A DNA stretch of 49,993 nucleotides from Pseudoalteromonas sp. A601 (GTDB lineage: Bacteria > Pseudomonadota > Gammaproteobacteria > Enterobacterales > Alteromonadaceae). Positions 27,173-36,839 of this stretch are shown in pieces. The notes under the pieces are model-generated. The model was not told the DNA's origin. It worked only from the letters and a program-made list of their open reading frames with translations, and made no database searches. Position 1 is the stretch's first letter. Every line of letters begins with the position of its first letter. The stretch lies in the NCBI RefSeq assembly GCF_002165575.1, contig NZ_MXQF01000034.1, positions 1 through 49,993 of the forward strand, read 5' to 3'. A program made the position numbers and the translations under genes.

Positions 27173-28099
27173 TCAGCCAGCGCCAGAGTACTTTTTACTA
27201 CGTGTTTTTGGTTTATCTTTTGTCACTAAATAACACATTAACGAACCAAACGTGACCAATGCGACCCCCTGCCAAAACGACACTGGCAACGTGATTGCCA
27301 AATAAAATGATGAAAAAATTGCAGAAAACACCGGAATGAAATACGACAACGTTCCTAATAAAATCAAATTCCCGCCCATAATAGCTTGATTCCATAATGC
27401 ATAACCGGCCCCCATCACAATACCAGCAAGTAATAATGTAAAAGTAGAACTAACTGAAAACTCAAAGCCCGTCTCACCACTTAGGGCATATTTAACCCAT
27501 AAAGCGACGGCTGTAGCTATAAAGAACAACGTAATTGCATTTTTACCATTACTCAACTGCTTGGTAGTTAGGCAATAAATAGCCCAAATAAACGCAGCTG
27601 AAAAAGCCATAAAATAAGTCGCCGGGTTCTCCGTCATATTTGTCGCTAATACACTAAGAGACAAGCCGCTGTCTCCTGCAATACACCAAGCAACTCCCAT
27701 AAAAGCGATCGCCACGCTAGGGTAAACCAATCGATTTACTTTTTTCTTACTCAACATAACGCTAAGTAATATAGTAATTGCAGGCCAGAGATAGTTAATT
27801 ACAGCCATTTCCATTGCTTGATGACGATTAGTAGACATACCTAAAGATAAAGCTAAACAAATTTCATATAAAACAAATAGCGAACCACCAATTATTAAAT
27901 AACGCTTAGGAAAATCGCTGAGTTTCGGCAACCCCATTACTAAAGTTAAAAATAGTGCACTAATTGTATACATCATCGCAGCGCCACCAATAGGGCCAAA
28001 CAACTCTGAAACATCTCGGATCAAAGCAACAATACAACTCCACAGTATGATTGCAGCCACACCAAAAAGTGTGTATTTATTCTCACTAAAAAAAGCCAT
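27173..28099 (-). CDS. yddG: EamA/DMT-type exporter, YddG-like (aromatic amino acid efflux)
   Basis: A 308-residue membrane protein with ten predicted transmembrane helices in two EamA repeats. The first repeat contains ALSLGMSTNRHQAMEMAVINYLWP, quoted here in part as ALSLGMSTNRHQAMEM, which closely follows E. coli YddG, an exporter of aromatic amino acids and their analogues. The C terminus is short and basic (KPKTRSKKYS). It sits alone. The composite intergenic repeat begins about 100 nt upstream of its start, marking the border between the core-like and accessory parts of the window. Confidence 0.82.
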   Translation of the reverse strand: MAFFSENKYTLFGVAAIILWSCIVALIRDVSELFGPIGGAAMMYTISALFLTLVMGLPKLSDFPKRYLIIGGSLFVLYEICLALSLGMSTNRHQAMEMAVINYLWPAITILLSVMLSKKKVNRLVYPSVAIAFMGVAWCIAGDSGLSLSVLATNMTENPATYFMAFSAAFIWAIYCLTTKQLSNGKNAITLFFIATAVALWVKYALSGETGFEFSVSSTFTLLLAGIVMGAGYALWNQAIMGGNLILLGTLSYFIPVFSAIFSSFYLAITLPVSFWQGVALVTFGSLMCYLVTKDKPKTRSKKYSGAG

Positions 28100-28194
28100 G
28101 AAATCTCTTGTTATGTAGCAAATTTAACACCCGCAAGGTAACAGTGATTATAATATTAAACAATAATATACATGGACTTTATGGCATCAAGCGA

Positions 28195-28660
28195 CAGGCT
28201 TAACGCCTTTAGCTGTGATTGTTTTAAAGCCAAATTCACCACCGAGATCAGCGAGGCGCTTCGCTACACAGAGAAGAAAAGTTATGGCTTCGTGCGGTGG
28301 GCGACGAGCTGCGGAACAATCTTAGCACTTACCACCTATTCATCATTTCCTCATCAGCGCAGCGCCTCTTTACCTCTTTGTGAATAAATCACTTAATTAT
28401 TTTTTTGCACAAAGAGAAGACAATGAGGGTAAATGAGAAGGCAAAAGTCATGGGTTTCGAGCTACGTGATAATCCTAGAATTTAGCGCTTTTATTTTGTA
28501 GGAGAGCGCTTTAGCGCCGAATGGCTTTTAACACATAGCCTAAAACAGCATCACGGCTAAAGCCTGTTCCCACAAAAAATATGGAAAAATGCTTCGAGCA
28601 ACGTGCAGCGAACTTCGGGCTAACCCTAGCACCTTTATCTTGCCTGTGATTGTTCTAAAA
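28195..28660. repeat. Composite intergenic repeat, copy A
   Basis: Fills most of the 569-bp gap between yddG and the hmu-like operon. It contains, in order, the ctttagctgtgattgtttt module, the accgagatcagcgagg module, GCACAAAGAGAAGACAATGA (28409-28428), and the end module ccctagcacctttatcttgc followed by a second gattgtt. A 24-nt stretch at 28550-28573 recurs identically at 47604-47627. Related copies lie at 35380, 36840, 39071 and 49575. The 71-codon ORF inside it is a by-product. Confidence 0.75.
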
Positions 28661-28668
28661 TCAATATA

Positions 28669-28989
28669 TCAATTAGCTAGCTCAGTGCTAGGTACATAAA
28701 TAAGACTACCATCTTCCATTTGATAAGTTTCTCCTGCTTTTGTACCTTGCCCTTCACCAATCTCACCATTAGATTCATAACGTGTTAGTTTTTCACCTTG
28801 TTTAACGGTAATTTTCATATCCGCTTTTCCAGGGTTCTCAATAACCACAACATCTTTGTCAACAAAAGGGCTTAATGGATTTGTAGCTATCACAACCAGT
28901 AAAATACCAATTATCACTAAGAATAAGTCAACTAAATTAACGACTGATAGTATTGGGTCATCTGCTTCATCACTATCAAGAAAGCGCAT
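28669..28989 (-). CDS. DUF2149 membrane protein of hmu-like operon (ExbD-position partner)
   Basis: A 106-residue protein; the start at 28989 is decided by AGGAGGAG 4 nt upstream. One transmembrane helix (LVDLFLVIIGILLVVIA, ~15-37) is followed by a periplasmic beta-rich domain (VVVIENPGKADMKITVKQG). This is the arrangement of ExbD/TolR-like partners and of DUF2149 proteins found next to MotA/TolQ/ExbB proteins in hmu operons. It overlaps the channel gene by 14 nt and is the last gene of the operon. Presumably it couples the channel's proton flow to the TonB receptor or to the chelatase; that is inference. Confidence 0.82.
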   Translation of the reverse strand: MRFLDSDEADDPILSVVNLVDLFLVIIGILLVVIATNPLSPFVDKDVVVIENPGKADMKITVKQGEKLTRYESNGEIGEGQGTKAGETYQMEDGSLIYVPSTELAN

Positions 28990-29476
28990 GTAACTCCTCC
29001 TGCTGTTGAGATGCTCGCTCAAAATCTCGTAACTCTTCGAGTAAAAACCTGCGTTTAACAGTTAATACAGCAAATGTTATACTGGCAGCAATTAACGACA
29101 GTATTACTGCTGAAAATGCCACAACCATATTACTCGACACTTCGTTAACCAGCCCATCCCCTAATGCCAATAATGCTGGCCCGATTGAAATCATCGTAGC
29201 AACTAACCCCAGCATAGGTAATGTTCTTGTCACTATGCGTAACTTCTCAAGCCTTTTAAGTATCCATAGTTCTAAATCTTCACTCGTGAGATCAGCATTA
29301 CTACGGCTATAATTAGCAAGCTCCGAGGTATATACGTTACGTTTTCTCTGTGTATATTCCATTATAAAGCTACCCAGTATCAGTAATGAGTACCCTAGCG
29401 ATAGTAATATTATCGCCATTATCGGTAACAAGAAAAAATGGGTTAAATCATATATTACACTTTCAAATTCGTTCAT
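28976..29476 (-). CDS. MotA/TolQ/ExbB-type proton channel protein
   Basis: A 166-residue protein with three transmembrane helices: ~15-38 (FLLPIMAIILLSLGYSLLI), ~90-112 and ~120-140. The segment LRIVTRTLPMLGLVATMISIGP, cited here by LPMLGLVATMISIGP, is the conserved ExbB/TolQ motif with helix-2 Pro-Gly pattern. It overlaps the CobN-like gene upstream by 14 nt and DUF2149 downstream by 14 nt, so translation is coupled. In hmu operons the gene in this position follows the CobN-like HmuS. It probably powers the adjacent TonB-type uptake, separate from the cell's main ExbBD. Confidence 0.88.
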   Translation of the reverse strand: MNEFESVIYDLTHFFLLPIMAIILLSLGYSLLILGSFIMEYTQRKRNVYTSELANYSRSNADLTSEDLELWILKRLEKLRIVTRTLPMLGLVATMISIGPALLALGDGLVNEVSSNMVVAFSAVILSLIAASITFAVLTVKRRFLLEELRDFERASQQQEELHALS

Positions 29477-32400
29477 TTAACATACCTTTCGTTCGATTAT
29501 TATTTATTCTATGTTGATGTATCGCTCCACCAATAACCAACCCAAGCATGGCTAAAGCAATTAGCAAACGGATATAGTCTGGAGGTGTTTGACTTGTTTG
29601 TTCAGATACTTTTTGCAAAGTTTGGCCTACTATATTTTGGCTGCCGCCAGCTTGGCCTGCGTTCGGTCCATAACCTGACACTAACTCAGATAAAAAGTCA
29701 GCTGTTTTGACAGCTGCCTGATGTTGAGGATTTTCTTGCTGCAACTGCATGTACCGCACAGCAAGAGCCGCTTTGGCTTTTTCACTCGCTTGCCAGTAAT
29801 CTTTTCGTATAGCTTCAGCCATACGTTCAATAATTTGCATTTGAGCAACCGGCTGTTGCTTATCAAACCATTCGTTAACCCCTAACTCATATTTATCTTC
29901 AATATAAACTTCGCTGATCGCTTCCCATTGATCGTTTCGAATTACATCAGGCGCCGTTGCTTGCCAACCAAATACATTGTTTACAGTGTCTAGAATTTCT
30001 AATGCGCCTGCGTACCCCTCACCTTGCATTCCTTTAACCCAGTTTGGATTTAGATATCGAGCCCGCATTTCTTCACTAATAAAATCAGCAGCACTTACAA
30101 CTTGCCCGGTTGGTTGACGCAAATCACTGACATATAATTTAGGTGACTTACCATTTATCGCTCTAACAGCCGCAGCCATTCCACCTAAAAATTCAAACGG
30201 ATGATCTGTCGATAACATGCCATGTAAATTACTCGAACGAGACATTATAGCTGCATCAACACCTTTTAATTGGTGGCCAAATAAGTTAACGCCTTGCCCA
30301 ACACTTACTCCCCAACCTTTACGACCATAACCATACTGTAAGCGGGCGAGGTATTGTTCAGCTAATGCACCGTCACCCTCCCATGAAGTAGAGTCTAAGG
30401 CCAGACTGGTAACTCCCGTGCCATAATCTCCAGGCTGATTACTAAAAATCCTAAGCTCGGCTAAGTCTGTAGCATCTTCTTGGGTAATTCCCTTTTTCAT
30501 TAAATCTAGACGAGTTGCAAGGGTATTCTTTGCAATGAGATTACCGTCATCAAGTTCAGCTAATTTTGCAATCGCATTCGCAAGTAAGCTCATAAAACCA
30601 TCGAATTGATCTCGATAAACGCTCGTTACCTGTACCACAACATCAATTCGAGGATGAGAAAGTTGCTCCTGTGCAATAATTTTAAAATCAGTTACACGAC
30701 CGTTTCTTCCCCATATTGGCTGTAAGCCTAATGCTCTTAAAACCTGTCCTTCAACAATCCCCAAATGACGTTGGGTTTCTCCTGACCATAATGAAAATGC
30801 TAGTTTTTTGGGGTACTCATTATGCTCTACTTGATAATTTTCAATTAACTGCGAAAAAGCCCGTTCACTCGCTTTATACGCTGACGAAGTAGGAATTTTC
30901 AAAGGGTCAAAACCATAAAGATTAGTGCCATTAGTGGTTTCTGGCATACGCACTGGATCACCACCTAAACCTGCCGCAATAAACTTACCACTAAGTGCTT
31001 TTAGCAACGCAGGTATTTCTTGGTTAGAAATAAGGTGATTATAGTTTTTTTGCGCCGTCATAAGACTCGCTTTTAGCGGTTTATTATCCTCAGGAAAATG
31101 ATCATCTATTAAAGCACTACGCAATAACTTCATTGCATTAGTTTGTTTAATATCTTCAATACCCGTCGCAAAGGACTCTTGAGGATCATCTCCTGTTAGC
31201 AACAAGAACTCTGGTCCTAGCTGCTGTAATACTGTTAACAGTAGATATTCAGTTTTAGCACTATGACCAAATGAATGTAAACCTAGTGGAGTTATGGTTG
31301 CAGCTAACTTGTGCAAGTGATCATGTAATGCATTATAAAATAAAGGAAAGTCAGCATTGATCTGCGAATCGCTGAAGCCTAATTCGATATCCAACGACAT
31401 ATTTTTAGCTTGATCACGAAGCTTTTTCTGTACTTCATTTTTTACTTGCCCTGCAGATAATAATTCATACTCATGTACTAAGGTATGAATATCCAGTAAT
31501 TCTTCATATAAACCCGATGGTGAAAATGCAGGTGTTTGATGGCTAATTATTGTTGCTCGTCCCCGACGTCTTGCTTGCAAAGCCTCTGCCACATTATCCT
31601 GAATATAAGGGTAAATAACGGGCATATTACCCAAACTTAGAAATGGATAATCATACGCACTTAAGCCCCTTGCTTTGCCTGGAGTCCATTCTTGCGTGCC
31701 ATGAGTACCTAGATGGATCAATGCATCCGTTTTTCGTAATTGCAACGCTAAGTAGGCAGCCAAATAATAATGGTCCGGCGGCACTTTTGTATCATGTGTA
31801 TCGGCCCCAACTTTGCCTGATCGAGGCGGCTGAGGCATCACCAATAAGTTGCCCCAACTTACTGCTGGGAAAACAAACGATAATTGATCGTTAATATCAC
31901 GCAATCCCCAATGTTTGCTAGGCTCACCCCACTTTTTATTTAAAGCTTGCTGTATTTCAACAGGCAACATTGAAAACCACGATAGGTAGTCATTTAAAGG
32001 CAAACTGATTGCCTGCTCTTGCTGCCACAAATCGACTAGTTTATCTGGGTGATAAATCCCACTGAGCAACCGCTTTCCTTGCTCAATAACCTCGTTTTCG
32101 TTTTTACTGTCAATCGAATAACCGGCCTTTTGTAGTTCTGAAGTGATAGTCGCTATACTTGTAGGAATGTTTAGATTCGAAGCTGACATGTTTTCTTCGC
32201 CAGAAGGGGAGTTCCAAAACATTAGAGCAAGTTTTTTAGTTTTATTTTCGGCCTTTTGTAAACGAACTAACGCGTTTAATTTACCTAATAATAATGACAC
32301 CTGCTTATCAATTAACTCGGCTTCACCATTATGCATCGCGGCAATAACGATAGGATCTGTCATTCCCCAACTTTCTGGTACTGCCATTAACGTTGCAGCA

Positions 32401-33281
32401 GTGCTGGCAGCGAGCCCATCAGCTGACGATAGCCAATCTTGCTTACTACCATTGCGGTAAGTTAGCGCTTGCAGCACTGGTACACCTAGCTGTAAAAACT
32501 CTGACTTACGTGCCTCACCATTTTGCATATGAGTCATATTAATTAATGCGCTAGGTTTTTGCTGCTGCCAAAAATCAACCAACCCATTATCATTAACACT
32601 ATCAAACCAAAAAAATACCGGCATCAACCCTGCATCAATAACTCGTTGATACAAATCGTTTATTGTTTTAGTTTGCATATTACGGATCAAACTATTTGAA
32701 ATAGCAAAACCGACCATCGGAAGAGGTTCCAAAGACGGATTGTTTTTTAAAAAGTGAGCTAAGTTATCAAATACTCCTGTTGGCGAATACACACCTTGCT
32801 TTTTAAGTGTAATCGGCTCAGGAAAAACAATATTAGTTTCTTTATTCACTATTTTTTGTAAAGCACCAAGTAAATACTCGTAATTTTGCTGTGTGCCATT
32901 ATCATAATAAGCAATAAAATTACGCGCCCACGGCCCCGGTATTTTGCCAAATCCAGGCCGCCCCCCACCTACTTGAATCCAAGGCACATTAAGCCCCATC
33001 ACTCCATCAGGTAACGTAGCAACAACTGCCGCTCTATCCGAAGGTCTTGGCCCATCTAAAATCACTAACGAAGTGGTATTTAATTGGGCCTCTGATATTT
33101 CATTAATTTGTTGGGCATAAATATAATCAACATGTATGTTGTATTTCTCTGCAATGCTCGCTAACTGTTTAAACTTACCTGCAGCAACAAAATCAGATGC
33201 AATCACCAGCACCTTAGCGGGGGCTTTCGCAAGCGCGGGCGCTGCTAATAGCCATAAAAATAACATAAAAAATCTTAGCAT
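29463..33281 (-). CDS. CobN-like chelatase, exported and membrane-anchored (HmuS-like)
   Basis: A 1272-residue protein of the CobN/BchH family. The core motif HLGTHGTQEWTPGK lies near residue 520, and blocks such as GYGRKGWGVSVGQGVN and GMLSTDHPFEFLGGM match family regions. Unlike cobalt chelatase subunits it begins with a signal peptide (MLRFFMLFLWLLAAPALA) and ends with a transmembrane helix (~1240-1258, LLIALAMLGLVIGGAI) and a basic tail, so the body should lie in the periplasm. No CobS/CobT or ChlI/ChlD ATPase gene is near. The ATG at 33281 lies 2 nt after the receptor stop. By analogy to HmuS it would remove iron from haem; metal removal from another tetrapyrrole or corrinoid cannot be excluded. 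Confidence 0.85.
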   Translation of the reverse strand: MLRFFMLFLWLLAAPALAKAPAKVLVIASDFVAAGKFKQLASIAEKYNIHVDYIYAQQINEISEAQLNTTSLVILDGPRPSDRAAVVATLPDGVMGLNVPWIQVGGGRPGFGKIPGPWARNFIAYYDNGTQQNYEYLLGALQKIVNKETNIVFPEPITLKKQGVYSPTGVFDNLAHFLKNNPSLEPLPMVGFAISNSLIRNMQTKTINDLYQRVIDAGLMPVFFWFDSVNDNGLVDFWQQQKPSALINMTHMQNGEARKSEFLQLGVPVLQALTYRNGSKQDWLSSADGLAASTAATLMAVPESWGMTDPIVIAAMHNGEAELIDKQVSLLLGKLNALVRLQKAENKTKKLALMFWNSPSGEENMSASNLNIPTSIATITSELQKAGYSIDSKNENEVIEQGKRLLSGIYHPDKLVDLWQQEQAISLPLNDYLSWFSMLPVEIQQALNKKWGEPSKHWGLRDINDQLSFVFPAVSWGNLLVMPQPPRSGKVGADTHDTKVPPDHYYLAAYLALQLRKTDALIHLGTHGTQEWTPGKARGLSAYDYPFLSLGNMPVIYPYIQDNVAEALQARRRGRATIISHQTPAFSPSGLYEELLDIHTLVHEYELLSAGQVKNEVQKKLRDQAKNMSLDIELGFSDSQINADFPLFYNALHDHLHKLAATITPLGLHSFGHSAKTEYLLLTVLQQLGPEFLLLTGDDPQESFATGIEDIKQTNAMKLLRSALIDDHFPEDNKPLKASLMTAQKNYNHLISNQEIPALLKALSGKFIAAGLGGDPVRMPETTNGTNLYGFDPLKIPTSSAYKASERAFSQLIENYQVEHNEYPKKLAFSLWSGETQRHLGIVEGQVLRALGLQPIWGRNGRVTDFKIIAQEQLSHPRIDVVVQVTSVYRDQFDGFMSLLANAIAKLAELDDGNLIAKNTLATRLDLMKKGITQEDATDLAELRIFSNQPGDYGTGVTSLALDSTSWEGDGALAEQYLARLQYGYGRKGWGVSVGQGVNLFGHQLKGVDAAIMSRSSNLHGMLSTDHPFEFLGGMAAAVRAINGKSPKLYVSDLRQPTGQVVSAADFISEEMRARYLNPNWVKGMQGEGYAGALEILDTVNNVFGWQATAPDVIRNDQWEAISEVYIEDKYELGVNEWFDKQQPVAQMQIIERMAEAIRKDYWQASEKAKAALAVRYMQLQQENPQHQAAVKTADFLSELVSGYGPNAGQAGGSQNIVGQTLQKVSEQTSQTPPDYIRLLIALAMLGLVIGGAIHQHRINNNRTKGMLNERI

Positions 33282-33283
33282 AA

Positions 33284-35185
33284 TCAAAAGTTCATCCGCG
33301 CACCAAGAAACAACGTACGTCCAGGCTCAACAAACTCAAACTCTACCGATTCATCAGGTAAGTAAACATCCGTTAAGTTTTCAATACTGGCTCGAACTGA
33401 CCATTGTGAATTAATGCGATAACTAGAACTTACGTGAAGCAATTGATAACTAGGCAGTTTGGCATCATCTAAATACTGTTCACCAACATACTCTAAGCGT
33501 AATTGAGTATCTAACCTTTCGCTTGGTTGCCATACCAACTCTGCATAACCAGACATTTTGGGTTTATTTTCTAGTGCTTTATCTTCGGTATCATTGCGTG
33601 CATCGAGGTAATTCATATTAGTTGAAACACTCAAATCATTTAATACTTGCCACTGCGCATTTACTTCAACACCTGATAAAGTCGCACTTTCAATATTTCG
33701 ATAATTGCGTAATGCACCGCGCCCATCGCAACCCGAGATGCAAAATGTTTCGATTAAATCATCTACTTTTGTTTCAAATAAAGTTGTTGTTATATTCCAA
33801 TGAGTATTTCCATAGCGTGCAGATAACTCATAAGCCTTATTTGTTTCAGGTTGTAAATCAGGATTACCCACAATATAAAACAGGCCACCGGCTGCAGACG
33901 TTTCATATTCAGCAGAAAGTTGCTTTAGGCTAGGAGCTTTAAAACCTTCACCATACCCCCCCTTAAATACCCAATCGCCTTGACTCCACACTAAATAAGC
34001 ACGAGGACTCGTTTCCCAGCCGTACATATCATGATGGTCAAAACGGCTCCCAAGTAACAATGATAAATCATTACTCATTGCCCAATCATCCTGAACAAAA
34101 GCAGATTTTTGTATCGTTTGACTTTCTCCAGCCTCATTAACAGTGCTGTTTTTGAGATTCTGGCGTAACCATTGTCCGCCAAACTGTAACTGATGGACTC
34201 CTAACTCTGTTCCCAATCTAAAATCGGCAATATCTTCTGTTATGGTACTTGGGCTAGTAGCTGAAATGCCATTCGTTCGCGTATTTTCACGATCAACTTC
34301 AGTATGATACATGCGTACAGTTGAGTCTCCCCATGACCAATAGCCCTGGTGCCGCATTGATAATTGCACCTGTTCAATGTCATCGTTAAAAGTATAGTAA
34401 GTTGAACGAGAAGCCGTATCATGCCAACGGTTATCATCTATTAATGCTACTGATGCATCTATTGTTTGATTATCGGTAGCTGCCCATATCATTTTCAGGC
34501 GTAAATTATCTGTTTTTTGCCCTTCGATATCTGAAAGATTAGGATCAATGCGGTTTGCTACATCTTGTTGATATTCACGAACCACAGATGCTCTAATACT
34601 CAAATCTTCAGTTATAGAACCCGACGTTGACGCACCCATACTATAACTTTGTGCCTCTTCATCGCTTAGCTGCTGACCACCGTTTAGCGCCAGTGAGCTA
34701 CGCCACTCACTTGATACTTTCTTAGTAATAACATTAATAACACCACCTAATGCATCTGATCCATACAATGCAGAAATTGGCCCACGTACAATTTCAATTC
34801 TTTCAATATCATCGACTGGAATTGAATTAAGCTCAAAATTTGAATGAGCAATCAAGTCTGACGAACCACCAACTCGTTGCCCATCAATCAAAACCAACGT
34901 TTGATCTGAGTCCATACCTCTAATTTCAATTCCTTTTCGTCCAAAGCCAACGGCACTCAAATTAATACCCGTTTGGCCTCGTAGAGCATCTGATAGATTC
35001 ATAACAACTCGCCGATTAAGGTCAGCTTGTGTAATAACGCTGATACTCGCAGGCGCTTCACTTACTATTTTTTGTGTTGATGTTGACGTTATTACTATCT
35101 GCTCAATATCTTGAGCAGCAGCTATTGCATTAATTGACAGTGTTAAAGGTGAGAGATAAAGAAGTGGATAAATATATCTTTTCAT
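33284..35185 (-). CDS. TonB-dependent receptor of hmu-like operon (HmuR-like)
   Basis: A 633-residue receptor from the ATG at 35185 (MKRYIYPLLYLSPLTLSINAIAAA, cited by its first half: MKRYIYPLLYLS). The TonB box is probably IEQIVITST. The plug (~25-145) contains GIEIRGMDSDQTLVLIDGQR, and RIEIVRGPISALYGSDALG follows. In the barrel, GFKAPSLKQL and GNPDLQPE near residues 410-440 resemble the FRAP/NPNL boxes of haem receptors, though similar boxes occur in other receptors. The C terminus ends in Phe. It is the first gene of a four-gene operon with the CobN-like protein. Ligand haem is favoured by context; cobalamin is the main alternative. Confidence 0.85.
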   Translation of the reverse strand: MKRYIYPLLYLSPLTLSINAIAAAQDIEQIVITSTSTQKIVSEAPASISVITQADLNRRVVMNLSDALRGQTGINLSAVGFGRKGIEIRGMDSDQTLVLIDGQRVGGSSDLIAHSNFELNSIPVDDIERIEIVRGPISALYGSDALGGVINVITKKVSSEWRSSLALNGGQQLSDEEAQSYSMGASTSGSITEDLSIRASVVREYQQDVANRIDPNLSDIEGQKTDNLRLKMIWAATDNQTIDASVALIDDNRWHDTASRSTYYTFNDDIEQVQLSMRHQGYWSWGDSTVRMYHTEVDRENTRTNGISATSPSTITEDIADFRLGTELGVHQLQFGGQWLRQNLKNSTVNEAGESQTIQKSAFVQDDWAMSNDLSLLLGSRFDHHDMYGWETSPRAYLVWSQGDWVFKGGYGEGFKAPSLKQLSAEYETSAAGGLFYIVGNPDLQPETNKAYELSARYGNTHWNITTTLFETKVDDLIETFCISGCDGRGALRNYRNIESATLSGVEVNAQWQVLNDLSVSTNMNYLDARNDTEDKALENKPKMSGYAELVWQPSERLDTQLRLEYVGEQYLDDAKLPSYQLLHVSSSYRINSQWSVRASIENLTDVYLPDESVEFEFVEPGRTLFLGARMNF

Positions 35186-35188
35186 TAT

Positions 35189-35313
35189 TATGTTACAACA
35201 TATCAAAACATCATAATATTGATGTAATTAAATTAAAATAATTTGAGTGATAAAACCCAAACAACAGCAAATTAGTTTTCCAACCGCCAAATATAATATG
35301 TTATACCATAACA
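35189..35313 (-). promoter_or_regulatory. Palindromes upstream of the hmu-like operon
   Basis: Three dyads precede the receptor start: TATGTTACAACATA (35189-35202), ACATCA/TGATGT with a 6-nt spacer (35208-35225), and TGTTAT/ATAACA with a 3-nt spacer (35299-35313). The first and third share TATGTTA and could be two sites for the same regulator. I found no good Fur box here. The strand refers to the operon they precede. Confidence 0.4.
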
Positions 35314-35379
35314 GATTTCAAGCGATGCTAACTAATATCCACAATAGTCACCGACATTTCCTTGTAGAAAAAGCTTCAA

Positions 35380-35661
35380 CTTTAAGCGACGAGCCGCGCT
35401 ACACCGAGAAAACATTAAAAACCATTTTGCACAATGAGAAGCCACAAAGTTACGGGAATCGAGCGACGCGCTATGAATTCAGCCTAGCTCCTAGTCACTT
35501 CCCTAAAACCTAGCGCCTTTATCTTGCCTGTGATTGTTTTAAAACCAATTCACCACAGAGATCAGCGAGGCGCTGCGCTACACAGAGAAGAAAAAACCAC
35601 GGGCTAAGGGCTACGAATACAGCTAGCACCTAGTCAATTTCCTAAAACCTAGCACCTTTTA
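35380..35661. repeat. Composite intergenic repeat, copy B
   Basis: Between the hmu-like operon and the SEC-C gene. It contains the cgctacaccgagaa module, CACTTCCCTAAAACCTAG, the tgcctgtgattgttttaaaa module, then accacagagatcagcgagg and a second set of CTAG boxes. Two partial units appear joined head to tail in the same orientation. An 88-codon ORF over this region is a repeat artefact. The remaining bases of the 572-bp gap are the palindrome region and a plain promoter stretch before 35758. Confidence 0.75.
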
Positions 35662-35757
35662 CTGCTCAAGCGCCAAATTATTGCAGCTCTTACTTTGACC
35701 CAAAACAGATAGCTTGTATAAAATAGAGTAAAATCACTCCATATTAAGTCTCATCAC

Positions 35758-36756
35758 ATGAAGTTAGGCCGAAACGATCCATGTCCGTGCAATAGCGGTA
35801 AAAAGTATAAGCGCTGTTGTATGGATAGCGCATCAAAGCAGCACTGCGAAGTATTTGACGAAATAGCACAAACCATTGCTACTAACCCTGACTTAAGCCT
35901 AGATGAAATGAATCTAGTAGCTCAACATAAAATTTCAGGTATCAACAACAATCCATTAGATGATTTTTGCGGCCTCTCAGCCAATCAAATGGATAATTGG
36001 CTAAGAGCACCATTTAATGAGTTAGCAGAGGTAACAATAACGATACCTAATGAGCTAACAGCAAGCCCCGTGATGCGTTACCTAGCGATAATACTTGATG
36101 AAGCAATGCATCAAAGTGGCTCATTTAAAGCAACAGCCAAAGGTAATTTACCAGCCAAAATAGCCAAGCAAGCTAGTGAATTACTTCCTGAGTTTGCCGT
36201 ATCTGAGTATGAAAAGTCCGTAAGTATCAGTGAGTTCTCCGGTAGTAACGAAGACAAAATTAACGCCTTACATTACACCCGAATTTTGGCAGATATTGCA
36301 GGTATTATTTATCTTAAAAGCGGTAGCTTCCATATTAAGAAAATCGCCCAAAAACAATATCAAACTCATGGTATTAAAGCCTTTTTCTTACCCATGCTTG
36401 AAGCCGCCACCACACACTATAATTGGGGCTATTTTGATAGTTTTGTCAGTGATAGCGATCTACGTATTTTTTGGGTGTTTATGCTGTGGCGAATCCAAAC
36501 TCACGGTTCCGTTGAGCAATTGATTGAAGAAGTCATTACCGCATTTCCGGCTCTATTAAATGAAGTGCCAGCTACGCAATACAAAGAGCCACAAGATTTG
36601 TTAGGTGTTTTAATCAGATCACGTTTTATAGAACGTTTTTTAGAATTTTGGGGATTTATAACCGTTAACCCTAAACGATTTTCAGATGGCAAACCCATTG
36701 CAATAAAAGCAAATATACAACCATTATTAAAGCAAACTTTTACGTTTGATATATAA
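35758..36756 (+). CDS. SEC-C motif protein of unknown function
   Basis: A 332-residue soluble protein. The first 22 residues are a textbook SEC-C zinc motif (GRNDPCPCNSGKKYKRCC), usually found at the C terminus of SecA and at the ends of many accessory proteins. The rest (~25-332) is helical with no family I recognise; WGYFDSFVSDSDLRIFWVFM and FIERFLEFWGFITVNPKR are aromatic-rich. SEC-C proteins of this size often sit in accessory islands. The gene is bounded on both sides by copies of the composite repeat, suggesting it came as a separate cassette. Confidence 0.78.
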   Translation: MKLGRNDPCPCNSGKKYKRCCMDSASKQHCEVFDEIAQTIATNPDLSLDEMNLVAQHKISGINNNPLDDFCGLSANQMDNWLRAPFNELAEVTITIPNELTASPVMRYLAIILDEAMHQSGSFKATAKGNLPAKIAKQASELLPEFAVSEYEKSVSISEFSGSNEDKINALHYTRILADIAGIIYLKSGSFHIKKIAQKQYQTHGIKAFFLPMLEAATTHYNWGYFDSFVSDSDLRIFWVFMLWRIQTHGSVEQLIEEVITAFPALLNEVPATQYKEPQDLLGVLIRSRFIERFLEFWGFITVNPKRFSDGKPIAIKANIQPLLKQTFTFDI

Positions 36757-36770
36757 AAAAGAGCACATCT

Positions 36771-36797
36771 TATTCGCCTCACCTAATGAGGCGAATA
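36771..36797 (+). terminator. Hairpin after the SEC-C gene
   Basis: TATTCGCCTCA (36771-36781) pairs with TGAGGCGAATA (36787-36797), a perfect 11-bp stem with 5-nt loop, 15 nt after the stop. No T-tract follows on either strand, so it may terminate only weakly. Confidence 0.45.
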
Positions 36798-36839
36798 GCC
36801 AACTTAATTGCCTCATTATGGAGTTTGCGAGTTTAAAAA

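Noticed and set aside
28172..28387. 71-codon plus-strand ORF
   Set aside because: It lies within composite repeat A; similar short frames arise in the other copies, and there is no ribosome site.
29463..33281. Cobalamin-synthesis cobaltochelatase CobN
   Set aside because: Signal peptide, C-terminal membrane helix, TonB receptor and ExbB-like neighbours, and no CobS/CobT, argue for a periplasmic demetallation role instead.
35247..35513. 88-codon plus-strand ORF
   Set aside because: Its second half is composite repeat B and the first half overlaps the operon's upstream dyads; no protein-like features.
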